A stretch of DNA of 64,000 nucleotides from Bacteroidota bacterium (GCA_026391675.1 JAPLDQ010000006.1:1-64000), one strand, 5' to 3'; positions 26,758 through 35,460 are shown, numbered from the stretch's first letter. Notes: generated by a model not told the origin, from the sequence alone. Numbers and translations: made by a program.

Positions 26758-28326
26758 TTAATCAGAAATAAGTTTTTTTATTTCTATTATGAGTATTTTT
26801 TTTGCTTCTTCAACTTCAGCTTTTGTAATTTTAGATAAATCAAAAGCAATAAGTTCTTTTTGCATTGCTGCAGATAGTGAATTTATAACACTGATCCTAA
26901 CATCTTTCTTAGCACCTTTTAAAGATCTGGCAAGGGTTTCGAAACTAATATGCTTAACTATTTTTTTAACATCAGCATCTTTCAGACTCGTTAATGCATT
27001 TATACTGAATACTTTTGGTTTAGCATTTTTAGGTTTTTCAATCGTTTTGCTCACTGTTTTTTTAACAGATGAAAGCGTTTTAACGATTTTATTTTCTGCT
27101 GCAGTTTCAATTTTTTCATTCCCGTTCAAATGCAGGTTATCATAGTAATGATCAATCCGGATGATAAAATCAGAAAGCACATTCATGTAATTGATAAATG
27201 CTTCGTAAGGTGTTCCGTAAGGATTAAAATATTTATGAACATCACCATCAGAAAACCATTTGGTACACATATAATAAAAATGATCGGAGGTTTGCAGGTA
27301 GCGCCATTCAACCATGAGCTGAAAATCATTAATGGCTTTTACTTTATGTTCAATAGCGTAAACGGCATCAAATGCTTCATCCTGCAAGTCATTTCCTAAC
27401 CATGCCGTTAAATCGCGTTCTTCATCGGCCCACGAAATCGGATGCGGTACATATATTGCCGAAACAGGCTGTAATGCGGCTGAAACTTCAGATGGAGTAT
27501 TAAATGTAAAGTTTGAATGGGAGAATACCCTGGCCGGTAATGCACGCATAAAGTTAAAGATGCCTGTTTCCTGCCATTGATGTTCACCAAATGTTTCATA
27601 ATCCATAAATAGATTAACAACTTCCTGTTGCTGGTCAATCTGATTCAACCAATCGACGAATTTTTCTGATGTGAGCGGCCAGCTTTCCCAGCTTTGTTGC
27701 GAAAAACGAAATGCTATATCATCACTTAACTGAAAATTCTTTAACAATAATTTCAGTTTAGGATTTATGGCATTGCAGTACATAAAATTAGGACTTTTCC
27801 ATCCCAGTATATGTTTTGCACCTTCGGTAAGCATGGTTTCAAATCCCATTTCAGCAACCATCTCGCCAATTCCGTCAGAATAAATGAGCTCAGTATTTCT
27901 GAAAGTTTTTGGAGTTATACCAAATAATTGCTGGATTTTACGCCGGTGTGCCTGCACCTGCATGGTAAATTCATCTTTACTTTTCAATGCTGCAAGTGAA
28001 TGGGTGTATGTTTCAGACAAAAACTCCACACAACCGGTTGCAGCTAAACGCTGAAAACTTTCAATAACATCAGGTGTATATTTTTCAAACTGGTCCAGCG
28101 CTGTTCCTGAAATGGAATAACTGATCTTAAAACGGCTTCCGTATTCCTGAATCAATTCTAACAATAGCTGGTTGGTAGGTATATAGCATTTATCAGCTAC
28201 CCTTCTGGCAATATATCGGTTTTGAAATTCATCAAAATAATCGTGATTTTTCCCTATGTCAAAAAAACGATATGTTCTCAATCTAAATGGTTGATGAACC
28301 TGAAAATAAAAGCAAATTGACCTCAT
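26758..28326 (-). CDS. GH57 glucanase with FliG-C-like tail
   Basis: This is a GH57 alpha-amylase or glucanotransferase-type enzyme, probably acting on cytoplasmic alpha-glucan. The 522-residue protein starts with ICFYFQVHQPFRLRTY, the first GH57 region. The candidate nucleophile is Glu146 in FRNTELIYSD and the acid/base is Asp242 in MDYETFGEHQ. The catalytic part ends near 400. After a Lys-rich linker, residues about 446-522 resemble the C-terminal domain of the flagellar protein FliG, with SLKGAKKDVR and VEEAKK in the right order. Such a tail is unexpected in a window without flagellar genes. It follows the GT4 gene by 30 bp. Confidence 0.88.
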   Translation of the reverse strand: MRSICFYFQVHQPFRLRTYRFFDIGKNHDYFDEFQNRYIARRVADKCYIPTNQLLLELIQEYGSRFKISYSISGTALDQFEKYTPDVIESFQRLAATGCVEFLSETYTHSLAALKSKDEFTMQVQAHRRKIQQLFGITPKTFRNTELIYSDGIGEMVAEMGFETMLTEGAKHILGWKSPNFMYCNAINPKLKLLLKNFQLSDDIAFRFSQQSWESWPLTSEKFVDWLNQIDQQQEVVNLFMDYETFGEHQWQETGIFNFMRALPARVFSHSNFTFNTPSEVSAALQPVSAIYVPHPISWADEERDLTAWLGNDLQDEAFDAVYAIEHKVKAINDFQLMVEWRYLQTSDHFYYMCTKWFSDGDVHKYFNPYGTPYEAFINYMNVLSDFIIRIDHYYDNLHLNGNEKIETAAENKIVKTLSSVKKTVSKTIEKPKNAKPKVFSINALTSLKDADVKKIVKHISFETLARSLKGAKKDVRISVINSLSAAMQKELIAFDLSKITKAEVEEAKKILIIEIKKLISD

Positions 28327-28356
28327 ATTCTTTGATTTATATTTTTCTTAATTCTA

Positions 28357-29640
28357 TTAATTTAAAGCCTGATAATAAACATCCTTTACTAATTTGGCTG
28401 CATTATCCCATTTCATATTATCCACTTCATCCTTACCAAATCTGATGAACATTCTGGATAAGGCATCATAATGCAATAAGCCATAAATAGCATCTGCCAT
28501 AGCATCTATATCCCAGAAATCAATCTTTAAAGCATGTTTAAGTACTTCCGAAACGCCTGATTGTTTGGAAATAACTACCGGTACATTTGAACGCATGGCT
28601 TCCAGCGGCGAAATACCAAAAGGCTCAGAAACTGATGGCATTACATATACATCACTCATGGAAAACATTTTATCAACATTTTCACCATCTAAAAAGCCTG
28701 TAAAATGGAATTTATTAGACATTCTCAATTGGGCAACACGACGTATCATCTTATTCAGCATATCTCCTGAACCAGCCATCACAAAGCGGACGTTCGAATC
28801 CTTCTGTAATACTTTGTAAGCAGCTTCTACAAAATAATCAGGTCCTTTTTGAAAAGTAACCCTGCCTAAAAATGTTACTATTTTTTCTTTAACATATTTT
28901 TCTCCAAAATCAACGCCTTCACGGGATGATGGTTCAACTGCATTATGAACTGTAATTACTTTTTCAGGAGGGATACCATAACGTTCAATGATAATATTAC
29001 GCGTCAGATTACTGACAGCTATAATCAAATCGGCATTTTCCATGCCTAAACGTTCAATATCATAAACCGTTTGGTTTACATTTTCACCTGAACGGTCAAA
29101 TTCTGTTGCATGCACATGAATTACCAATGGTTTGCCACTCACTTTTTTAGCTGCTATTCCTGCAGGATAAGTAAGCCAGTCGTGGGCATGAATGACCTGA
29201 AATTCGTTTTGCAGGGCAATAGTACTGGCTACCAATGCATAACGCTGAACTTCTTCCATCAGGTTCTGTCCGTATTTACCGGAAAACTGGTATTGTTTAC
29301 TTAAAATCGATTCATTTTCAAGGCTGCCGGCATGCTGTTGCTGATTGATGATATTGTAAAATTCATCAGGTGTCATATAAGGCACTATATTTGAACCCAC
29401 TTCAATATAGGAAATATTTTCCCAGTAATCTTCATATACAGAATTTTTAATATCTATAGAAATATCACTGGCATTCAACAATCTGACAGCCTGTTGGTTT
29501 TCGTCACCATAAGCCTTGGGAACAACAAAGATTACTTCAACACCCTGATGTAAAAGCCCTTTGGTTAATCCAAAACAAGCTGTACCTAATCCTCCTGTTA
29601 TATGTGGCGGGAATTCCCATCCAAACATTAATACTTTCAT
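28357..29640 (-). CDS. GT4-type glycosyltransferase of the glucan cluster
   Basis: This is a GT-B-fold glycosyltransferase, probably a cytoplasmic glucan or glycogen synthase. The protein has 427 residues. It begins MKVLMFGWEFPPHITGGLGT, with the glycogen-synthase-like GGLG acceptor loop. The C-terminal nucleotide-sugar site is VTFLGRVTFQKGPDYFVEAA with SEPFGISPLEAMRSNVPVV (E-x7-E). It is the first gene of an apparent operon with GH57 and the synthase-phosphorylase fusion. Its leader carries the same element as kdpF, 26 nt before the start codon. The nucleotide-sugar donor cannot be decided from sequence. Confidence 0.88.
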   Translation of the reverse strand: MKVLMFGWEFPPHITGGLGTACFGLTKGLLHQGVEVIFVVPKAYGDENQQAVRLLNASDISIDIKNSVYEDYWENISYIEVGSNIVPYMTPDEFYNIINQQQHAGSLENESILSKQYQFSGKYGQNLMEEVQRYALVASTIALQNEFQVIHAHDWLTYPAGIAAKKVSGKPLVIHVHATEFDRSGENVNQTVYDIERLGMENADLIIAVSNLTRNIIIERYGIPPEKVITVHNAVEPSSREGVDFGEKYVKEKIVTFLGRVTFQKGPDYFVEAAYKVLQKDSNVRFVMAGSGDMLNKMIRRVAQLRMSNKFHFTGFLDGENVDKMFSMSDVYVMPSVSEPFGISPLEAMRSNVPVVISKQSGVSEVLKHALKIDFWDIDAMADAIYGLLHYDALSRMFIRFGKDEVDNMKWDNAAKLVKDVYYQALN

Positions 29641-29666
29641 GTGTTATTAATTATTATTATTTATTT

Positions 29667-29733
29667 GTCACATGGAATACGCCATAAAATATCATTCACT
29701 GTTTTTATGAATATTATTCTTATGGCTATTTCA
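29667..29733 (-). promoter_or_regulatory. conserved leader element, glucan operon copy
   Basis: This is the second copy of the element at 21576-21640, also exactly 26 nt before a start codon. GCCATAA pairs with TTATGGC (7 bp, two more than in the kdp copy, with both sides extended together). ATTCAT pairs with GTGAAT at the tip around AAAAACA, and the lower AATA/TATT helix and bulged G are the same. CATGTG (29674-29669) is complementary to CACATG at the start codon. MAYSM-stop lies at 29685-29668. The 214-bp gap between debranching-enzyme and GT4 genes otherwise holds only an AATTCCTAATT array. I could not place a promoter. Confidence 0.65.
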
Positions 29734-29832
29734 TTTCTTAATTTTTATATTTATTTGAACGCAGATAAAACTGACATTTAAATCATTGTAAATCAGCGCT
29801 TCTCGCTAAAACAAAATCCATATAATCAGTTT

Positions 29833-29862
29833 ACCAATTCATAATTCCTAATTCCTAATTAT
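29833..29862. repeat. AATTCCT short tandem repeat
   Basis: CCAATTCATAATTCCTAATTCCTAATT is a degenerate tandem array that reaches the 3' end of the debranching enzyme gene. It matches in style the ATTAGGA arrays near 48550. Confidence 0.45.
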
Positions 29863-31804
29863 TTTCGTATTTATCAATTAACCATTTAATCCTTAGTAAT
29901 TCTGCTACACTCCAGGCCTGTGATGGAGTACCACCAGGTAAATGCGGAGGGTTACCGTCGTATACTTCAGAAATTGAAGTTATTCCATGTTCAGTAATAA
30001 CAGGTTCAAATCCTTCATAAATATTTTTAATAAACGATAAACCGCTTTTGCCATAGATTTTCAGGTAAGCTTCAACAAAATGACCCAACAACCAGGGCCA
30101 AACCGTACCCTGATGATAAGCACTATCCCTTTCAGTCTGATTACCAAAATAAATTTCCTTATAATCAGGATTTTTGGGAGATAATGTTCTTAATCCCCTG
30201 GGTGTAAGTAATTCTTTACGGATTAATTCAAGTATCAACTGCCTTATTTTTTCACTTAAAGGTGAATAGGGTAAAGAAGTAGCTATAACCATATTGGGTC
30301 TGATGCTCCAGTCATAATAATCATCGCACACAAAATCTGCTAAATAGCCCATATCTTTGCTCCAGAAAGTTTCTTTAAATGAAACTTTAATTTTTTCGGA
30401 CAATGCTTCCCACTCATTTACAAATTTATCATCACCGGCAATTTTGGCAACTTCAATGGAAAACATCATTGCATTATACCACAGAGCGCTTATTTCAACA
30501 GGGAGTCCGATACGTGGTGTTACCGGTTTGCCATTTACAACAGCATCCATCCATGTCAGTGCTTTGCCAGGTTCGCCGGCATATATCAGCCCATTATCAA
30601 GCATTTTGATATTATGCATCGTTCCGTTTTTATACCCTTCAAGAATACTACGCATTTTCTTGCCATATTCTTTCCATATCTTATCTTTGCTATCCGTAAA
30701 TTCTGCATATTGCTGCAAAGCCCAGAAAAACCATAAAGGAGCATCGACTGAATTATATGCGGAATTGCTACCAACACCAATATTAGGAAATAATGGTCCT
30801 TTGAGTTCAGATACCATTGTATCCAATACATCCTTACAGGATTTGTAATCACCGTTAACCAGCGTTAAACCAGGTAATGAAATAAAAGTATCTCTTCCCC
30901 ATCTTCCAAACCAGGGAAATCCTGCAATGACTTCAGTTTTTTTATTCCTTTTTACAATAAATTGCTGGGCTGAATTCTTCAAACAGTTTTCAAAATTATC
31001 TCGGGGGATGCGTTTGGATATTTCATTATTATAGATTTTCTTCAGATTAGCAGCATTTACTTCTTCAATACCTGCCGTAAAATATACACTTTCCCCTTTG
31101 GCAAGTTCGAATTCAAAATAACCGGGAACCAGTAAATCTTCCTGATAATCATAACCTCTTTCTTTTTCCTGTTGATATTCAATATTATAATACCAATCCG
31201 GAACATGAATATATTCGGCTTTTTTTGAACATTGCATAAAAAGATGAGAGTATCCCTGATACAACTGCATTTTTATGCCATTATTTACAACTTCGTATGT
31301 TTTATCAGCAAAATGATTGGCTTTGGATAATTTATGAATATTACGGAATGCCAGAAATGGCTTTAGTTTTAATTTAGTTTTTGAATGTGCTTCAACTAAA
31401 GTATATTTAATAATCATTCTGTCATCATTGCCGGTGAGCAGCATTTCCTTTTCAAGTAAAACGCCTCCTACCCTGTAAGTTAGAATCGGGATAGGTTCAG
31501 TAACAAAACTTCGTAAGTATTTATGCCCTTTTGGCAAATAAACATCATTGGGAAATTTGTGTATGCCCAAATTAAATTCTGCATCCTGTTGAATAACTGT
31601 TTCGTCCAGGGAAGAAAGCAATATATGGTTTTCACCATCAATAAAAGGCTGAGGAACAACTAATAATCCGTGATATTTTCTTGTATTACAGTTGATTATT
31701 GTTGTACTGGCATAAGAACCTGCACGATTAGAACGGATAATCTCTCTGTTTAATGAAAATTCTAAATTTACCAATTGTTCTTTAGTGAATGATATATAGC
31801 TCAT
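29855..31804 (-). CDS. glycogen debranching enzyme (amylo-alpha-1,6-glucosidase, GH133-like)
   Basis: This enzyme removes alpha-1,6 branches of glycogen, working with the phosphorylase encoded nearby. The 649-residue protein has an N-terminal GDE_N-like beta domain (about 10-250, SNRAGSYASTTIINCNTRKY). An alpha/alpha-barrel follows with VIAGFPWFGRWGRDTFISLP, ALTWMDAVVNGKPVTPR and AYHQGTVWPWLLG. These motifs are typical of bacterial amylo-alpha-1,6-glucosidases. No signal peptide is seen, so it should be cytoplasmic. It is upstream of GT4 on the same strand, but the 214-bp gap with a leader element suggests separate control. Confidence 0.92.
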   Translation of the reverse strand: MSYISFTKEQLVNLEFSLNREIIRSNRAGSYASTTIINCNTRKYHGLLVVPQPFIDGENHILLSSLDETVIQQDAEFNLGIHKFPNDVYLPKGHKYLRSFVTEPIPILTYRVGGVLLEKEMLLTGNDDRMIIKYTLVEAHSKTKLKLKPFLAFRNIHKLSKANHFADKTYEVVNNGIKMQLYQGYSHLFMQCSKKAEYIHVPDWYYNIEYQQEKERGYDYQEDLLVPGYFEFELAKGESVYFTAGIEEVNAANLKKIYNNEISKRIPRDNFENCLKNSAQQFIVKRNKKTEVIAGFPWFGRWGRDTFISLPGLTLVNGDYKSCKDVLDTMVSELKGPLFPNIGVGSNSAYNSVDAPLWFFWALQQYAEFTDSKDKIWKEYGKKMRSILEGYKNGTMHNIKMLDNGLIYAGEPGKALTWMDAVVNGKPVTPRIGLPVEISALWYNAMMFSIEVAKIAGDDKFVNEWEALSEKIKVSFKETFWSKDMGYLADFVCDDYYDWSIRPNMVIATSLPYSPLSEKIRQLILELIRKELLTPRGLRTLSPKNPDYKEIYFGNQTERDSAYHQGTVWPWLLGHFVEAYLKIYGKSGLSFIKNIYEGFEPVITEHGITSISEVYDGNPPHLPGGTPSQAWSVAELLRIKWLIDKYENN

Positions 31805-32052
31805 AATAAACTAATTAAAGGAATTTATTGTATGCAATATTAATATACTGCACTGCTTTTCGTGAATAAAAGTAAACAATTTTCCGGTATAAAGGTTGCA
31901 TAATCAGCAAATAAATATTTAAATTAACTTAAATTTAATATTCGATGCTTAATAATCAATTATTTATATAAATTTTTACTTTAAGGAATTTGTTATTTTT
32001 TCCCATTAATGACAATAAAAGTATCAAAATTACGTAATTTAAATATTATTTT

Positions 32053-32060
32053 TACCTTTG
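32053..32060 (+). promoter_or_regulatory. -7 element for the beta-helix lipoprotein gene
   Basis: TACCTTTG is an exact TAnnTTTG match 18 bp before the ATG at 32079. It supports that start over a TTG three codons upstream. Confidence 0.5.
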
Positions 32061-32078
32061 TAAATCATTTTGAAATTA

Positions 32079-33530
32079 ATGCAAAATAATATCTTTAAAA
32101 TATTCACATATTCACTTACAACAGTTGTCGTTCTGTTGTTTATTTTCACTTCCTGTAAAAAAGATGAAGAATTTGCAACAGATCCATCGGTCAGGCTCAG
32201 TTTTTCAGCTGACACCCTAAGGTTCGATACTGTTTTTACAACATTAGGCTCAGTTACAAAGCGTTTAATGGTTTACAATAAAAATAGCAAAAGCATTAAA
32301 ATTTCTTCAATATCGGTTGCCGGTGGAAGTGCATCCATGTTTCGTATCAACATTGACGGGTCTCCTTCCCTTCAGGTAAATAATGTTGAAATTGCAGCCA
32401 ACGACAGTATGTATATATTCGTTAAAGTTACTGTTAATCCCAACAATCAGGATAATCCACTGATAGTATATGAAGATATTGTTTTTCTGACAAATGGTAA
32501 TTATCAGAAAGTGAGCTTAACAGCCTGGGGACAGGATGCATATTATCATGTTCCTAACCAAAGACTTAATTTTTCTGACGGAAGTTATCTGATGTATTCC
32601 TATGCTCATTGTAATACAGCCTGGCCGACCAATAAACCCCACGTAATTTTTGGTTATTGTGTAGTTGATTCTGACAGCACACTCACTATACCTGCCGGCA
32701 CCAAGGTTTATATGGCCCCCAATGCCGTTTTGTGGATATATGAAGGTGGTACACTTAAAGTTAATGGTACATTGCATAATGAAGTAATATTCCAGGGCAG
32801 CCGCTTAGAAATGGATTACAGGGACAGACCCGGACAATGGGGGAAAATATGGCTTTCTGCCGGGAGTAAAGACAATGAGATTAATTATGCCATCATTAAA
32901 AATGCAAAAATCGGCTTACAGGTTGATACGGTTGTTAATGTCAATCCTGCATTAAAACTGGATAATACAATTATTGAAAACATGAGTATTGCCGGTATTT
33001 ACGCACAGGGAAGCAAAATAAGAGCTACAAATTCTATTGTCAGCAATTGCGGACAATATGCAATTATTTTGTCCATTGGCGGAGATTATGAATTTTTACA
33101 CTGCACTATTGGAAATTACTGGAACGAAACATTCAGAAATACACCATCCATAGTACTCAATAATTATTATAAGGATGTGAATGAAGTGATACATCTCAGA
33201 CCATTGGTAAATGCCCGTTTTGGGAATTGCATCATTTATGGTAATGCTGATGAAGAATTCTTACTGGATAAGAATACAGCAGCCACATTTAATTTTAAGT
33301 TCGAATACAGTCTGCTAAAAACAGCATTGAACACTTCAAATACAACCTATTACGACCATTGCAAGATAAATCTTGATCCGATTTTTACCAATGCAGGTTT
33401 AAATGATTTTAGTCTTCAGACCAATTCACCTGCCATCGGAAGTGGCAGTCCCTCCATTGGAGTACTGGTTCCTTATGATATAAAAGGAAAACCGCGTGCA
33501 TTTAATCCAAATATGGGAGCGATTGAATAG
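32079..33530 (+). CDS. surface or periplasmic lipoprotein with right-handed beta-helix
   Basis: The 483-residue product carries a lipoprotein signal ending VVLLFIFTSCKKDEEF, with the lipobox cysteine followed by KKDEE. Residues after it form a beta-sandwich-like region (DTLRFDTVFTTLGSVTKRLM). A series of short beta turns follows from about 200 to 400, for example NEINYAIIKNAKIGLQV and GIYAQGSKIRATNSIVSNCG. These are typical of right-handed parallel beta-helix proteins. The end has SPAIGSGSPSIGV and NMGAIE, common in such proteins. No catalytic site is evident, and the ligand is unknown. I chose ATG at 32079 because the longer reading starts at TTG. Confidence 0.75.
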   Translation: MQNNIFKIFTYSLTTVVVLLFIFTSCKKDEEFATDPSVRLSFSADTLRFDTVFTTLGSVTKRLMVYNKNSKSIKISSISVAGGSASMFRINIDGSPSLQVNNVEIAANDSMYIFVKVTVNPNNQDNPLIVYEDIVFLTNGNYQKVSLTAWGQDAYYHVPNQRLNFSDGSYLMYSYAHCNTAWPTNKPHVIFGYCVVDSDSTLTIPAGTKVYMAPNAVLWIYEGGTLKVNGTLHNEVIFQGSRLEMDYRDRPGQWGKIWLSAGSKDNEINYAIIKNAKIGLQVDTVVNVNPALKLDNTIIENMSIAGIYAQGSKIRATNSIVSNCGQYAIILSIGGDYEFLHCTIGNYWNETFRNTPSIVLNNYYKDVNEVIHLRPLVNARFGNCIIYGNADEEFLLDKNTAATFNFKFEYSLLKTALNTSNTTYYDHCKINLDPIFTNAGLNDFSLQTNSPAIGSGSPSIGVLVPYDIKGKPRAFNPNMGAIE

Positions 33531-33535
33531 AAGAA

Positions 33536-33622
33536 GTACTTAGAGTGCCTTAAGTGCCTTGGGTACTTAGAGTTAAAGAAAACTACTAAGTTTATATATT
33601 TTGTAATTCGTAATTCGTAATT
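33536..33622. repeat. GTGCCTTAAGT and AATTCGT repeats
   Basis: The stretch 33536-33576 is built of TACTTAGAGTGCCTTAAGTGCC-like words and closely resembles 48488-48528. It is followed by three GTAATTC units at 33603-33622. The region lies between the convergent lipoprotein and sucD genes. Confidence 0.55.
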
Positions 33623-33624
33623 GA

Positions 33625-34497
33625 TTACTTTCCCAACGCTTTAAGCATCATAGTACCTATATCAGCAGGTGAGTCAACTACATGAACACCGCATTCGCGA
33701 AGGATTTCTTTTTTGGCTTCAGCTGTATCAGCTTTACCGCCAACGATAGCACCTGCATGTCCCATTGTACGTCCTTTTGGAGCAGTAGCACCGGCAATAA
33801 AACTTACTACTGGCTTGGTCCCGTGTTCTTTAATCCAGTAAGCAGCATCCGTTTCCATATTTCCACCTATCTCACCTATCATAACAATAGCATCAGTTTC
33901 AGTATCATTCATAAACAACTCCACAGCATCTTTAATGGTAGTGCCGGGAACAGGATCACCGCCTATTCCAATACCAGTGGATTGTCCCATACCTGCTTTG
34001 GTAATCTGGTCAACAGCTTCATAAGCAAGGGTTCCTGAACGTGAAACAATGCCTATACGTCCCGGTGTATGAATAAAACCGGGCATTATACCAATTTTAG
34101 TATGTGGAGGAGTTATAATTCCGGGGCAGTTTGGACCGATAAGACGGGTTTTACGGTCTTTAATATATTCTTTAACAGCAACCATATCCTTAACAGGAAT
34201 ACCTTCGGTAATACATACTATCAAAGCGATTCCGGCTTCAGCAGCTTCCATAATTGCATCGGCTGCAAAAGGAGGTGGTACAAATATGATAGAAACATTA
34301 GCTCCTGTGGCTTTTACAGCATCAGCAACTGTATTAAAAACAGGTTTTTCAAGATGTGTCTGACCGCCTTTACCCGGCGTTACACCACCTACTACATTTG
34401 TTCCGTATTCAATCATCTGAGAAGCATGAAAACTGCCTTCAGAACCTGTAAAACCCTGAACAAGAACTTTAGAATCTTTATCAACTAGTACGCTCAT
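33625..34497 (-). CDS. sucD: succinyl-CoA synthetase alpha subunit
   Basis: SucD forms the CoA-binding and phosphohistidine subunit of succinyl-CoA synthetase, which makes ATP or GTP in the TCA cycle. The 290-residue protein starts [20 protein letters not shown] and has the CoA-site [12 protein letters not shown]. The phosphorylated histidine is His247 in [13 protein letters not shown]. The [10 protein letters not shown] and [15 protein letters not shown] segments are also conserved. The beta subunit sucC is not in the window, so the two subunits are encoded apart. An upstream -7 element is exact. Confidence 0.97.
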   Translation of the reverse strand: MSVLVDKDSKVLVQGFTGSEGSFHASQMIEYGTNVVGGVTPGKGGQTHLEKPVFNTVADAVKATGANVSIIFVPPPFAADAIMEAAEAGIALIVCITEGIPVKDMVAVKEYIKDRKTRLIGPNCPGIITPPHTKIGIMPGFIHTPGRIGIVSRSGTLAYEAVDQITKAGMGQSTGIGIGGDPVPGTTIKDAVELFMNDTETDAIVMIGEIGGNMETDAAYWIKEHGTKPVVSFIAGATAPKGRTMGHAGAIVGGKADTAEAKKEILRECGVHVVDSPADIGTMMLKALGK

Positions 34498-34526
34498 ATT
34501 ATTTATGTTATTTTTTATTAGAACAA

Positions 34527-34557
34527 CAAAGATATATAAAAAAATGTTTTTAGAAAA
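34527..34557 (-). promoter_or_regulatory. sucD promoter
   Basis: The minus strand has TATCTTTG at 34534-34527, an exact -7 element. A TTTTC at 34557-34553, separated by 18 bp, resembles the -33 element. The start codon is about 30 bp downstream. Confidence 0.6.
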
Positions 34558-34693
34558 TGAAAAAAAATTATATGAATTAAATCGCTTATAATAAAAGTAC
34601 AGAAAAATATCATTTCTTAGATTACAGTTAAAAAACTGTTAATGTCTGAATCCTGCTTAAACCTTTGTTATTAAAGGCAATCTTATAACAAAT

Positions 34694-34734
34694 TTATGAA
34701 ATTTTATAACAGCATTATTGCTGTTATTTCATAA
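34694..34734. promoter_or_regulatory. long hairpin in the sucD to 34820 gap
   Basis: TTATGAA-ATTTT-ATAACAGCA pairs with TGCTGTTAT-TTCATAA around the loop TTAT, giving 9 plus 7 bp with a 5-nt bulge. It lies 86 bp before the next plus-strand gene. The remainder of the 322-bp gap (34498-34819) holds the sucD promoter and nothing else that I recognise. Confidence 0.45.
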
Positions 34735-34819
34735 AATTGCATTACAATTAATATCAGCAATAAATGATATAAGTCTCTAATTACTAATTGATAACTCTAA
34801 TAAAGACCAATCTAACTCT

Positions 34820-35389
34820 ATGCAAAAGGATAACAATAGGTATGAAAAACCCGAATTAACTGAAGTTAATAACCGCAGAAAGTTATCCGGAATCAAGATT
34901 AAATACCTTTACCGGGGAATTTTTATAACAGTATGTATTTATTTACTAATGTTAATACCTGTTTTCTTTTTATATCCCAATTATAATCAACCCATAAAAG
35001 AAAATTTTGATCCGCTCTGGCTGACTAATATTTCATCAAAACTTGAAGGTGACTGTTACCGCAAAACCCGTAATTTTATCAGAGAATGTCCTTTCCCATG
35101 CAGGGAAATACATCTTAACAGTGAACATACCCTGGTTGAAATAGAAATAAATAATAAATGGATAGCCTATGATCCCTGTTTCAATCTTTTGTTTAATGGG
35201 CAGAATATCGTTCAGCTATCTGCTGATGTTAACAGAGGCTATACACCACCCTACCTGATCACTTATCCCTATAAAAATGCTTTAAAAAAGTTCAGGTATT
35301 ATCACAACTTTTACTTTGCATTGCTTAATGTTACTCATCCTTTTTATTACAAAATATTAAGAACTTATTATATCTGTGTGAGCAGATAG
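34820..35389 (+). CDS. transglutaminase-like membrane protein
   Basis: The 189-residue product has a basic N-terminus, one membrane helix at about 34-52 (GIFITVCIYLLMLIPVFFLY), and a soluble extracytoplasmic part. A candidate transglutaminase-like triad is Cys79 in EGDCYRKT, His103 in SEHTLVEIEI and Asp118 in IAYDPCFN, in the correct order and spacing for a short Cys-His-Asp fold. The family is not one I recognise by name. It may be a cysteine peptidase or an inactive relative. It lies upstream of mnmE, but mnmE has its own -7 element. Confidence 0.6.
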   Translation: MQKDNNRYEKPELTEVNNRRKLSGIKIKYLYRGIFITVCIYLLMLIPVFFLYPNYNQPIKENFDPLWLTNISSKLEGDCYRKTRNFIRECPFPCREIHLNSEHTLVEIEINNKWIAYDPCFNLLFNGQNIVQLSADVNRGYTPPYLITYPYKNALKKFRYYHNFYFALLNVTHPFYYKILRTYYICVSR

Positions 35390-35460
35390 ATAAAATAAGC
35401 ATTAAGATTCATTTTCAGATCATAGTCGCTGATGCTTAAGCCAGATATGGATTTTTTGCG

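Noticed and set aside
30357-30848. 163-codon plus-strand ORF
   Set aside because: It is a shadow of the debranching enzyme gene, whose motifs are clear on the minus strand.
33682-34488. Long open frames antisense to sucD
   Set aside because: They are mirror images of a highly conserved gene; the composition is unlike real proteins here.
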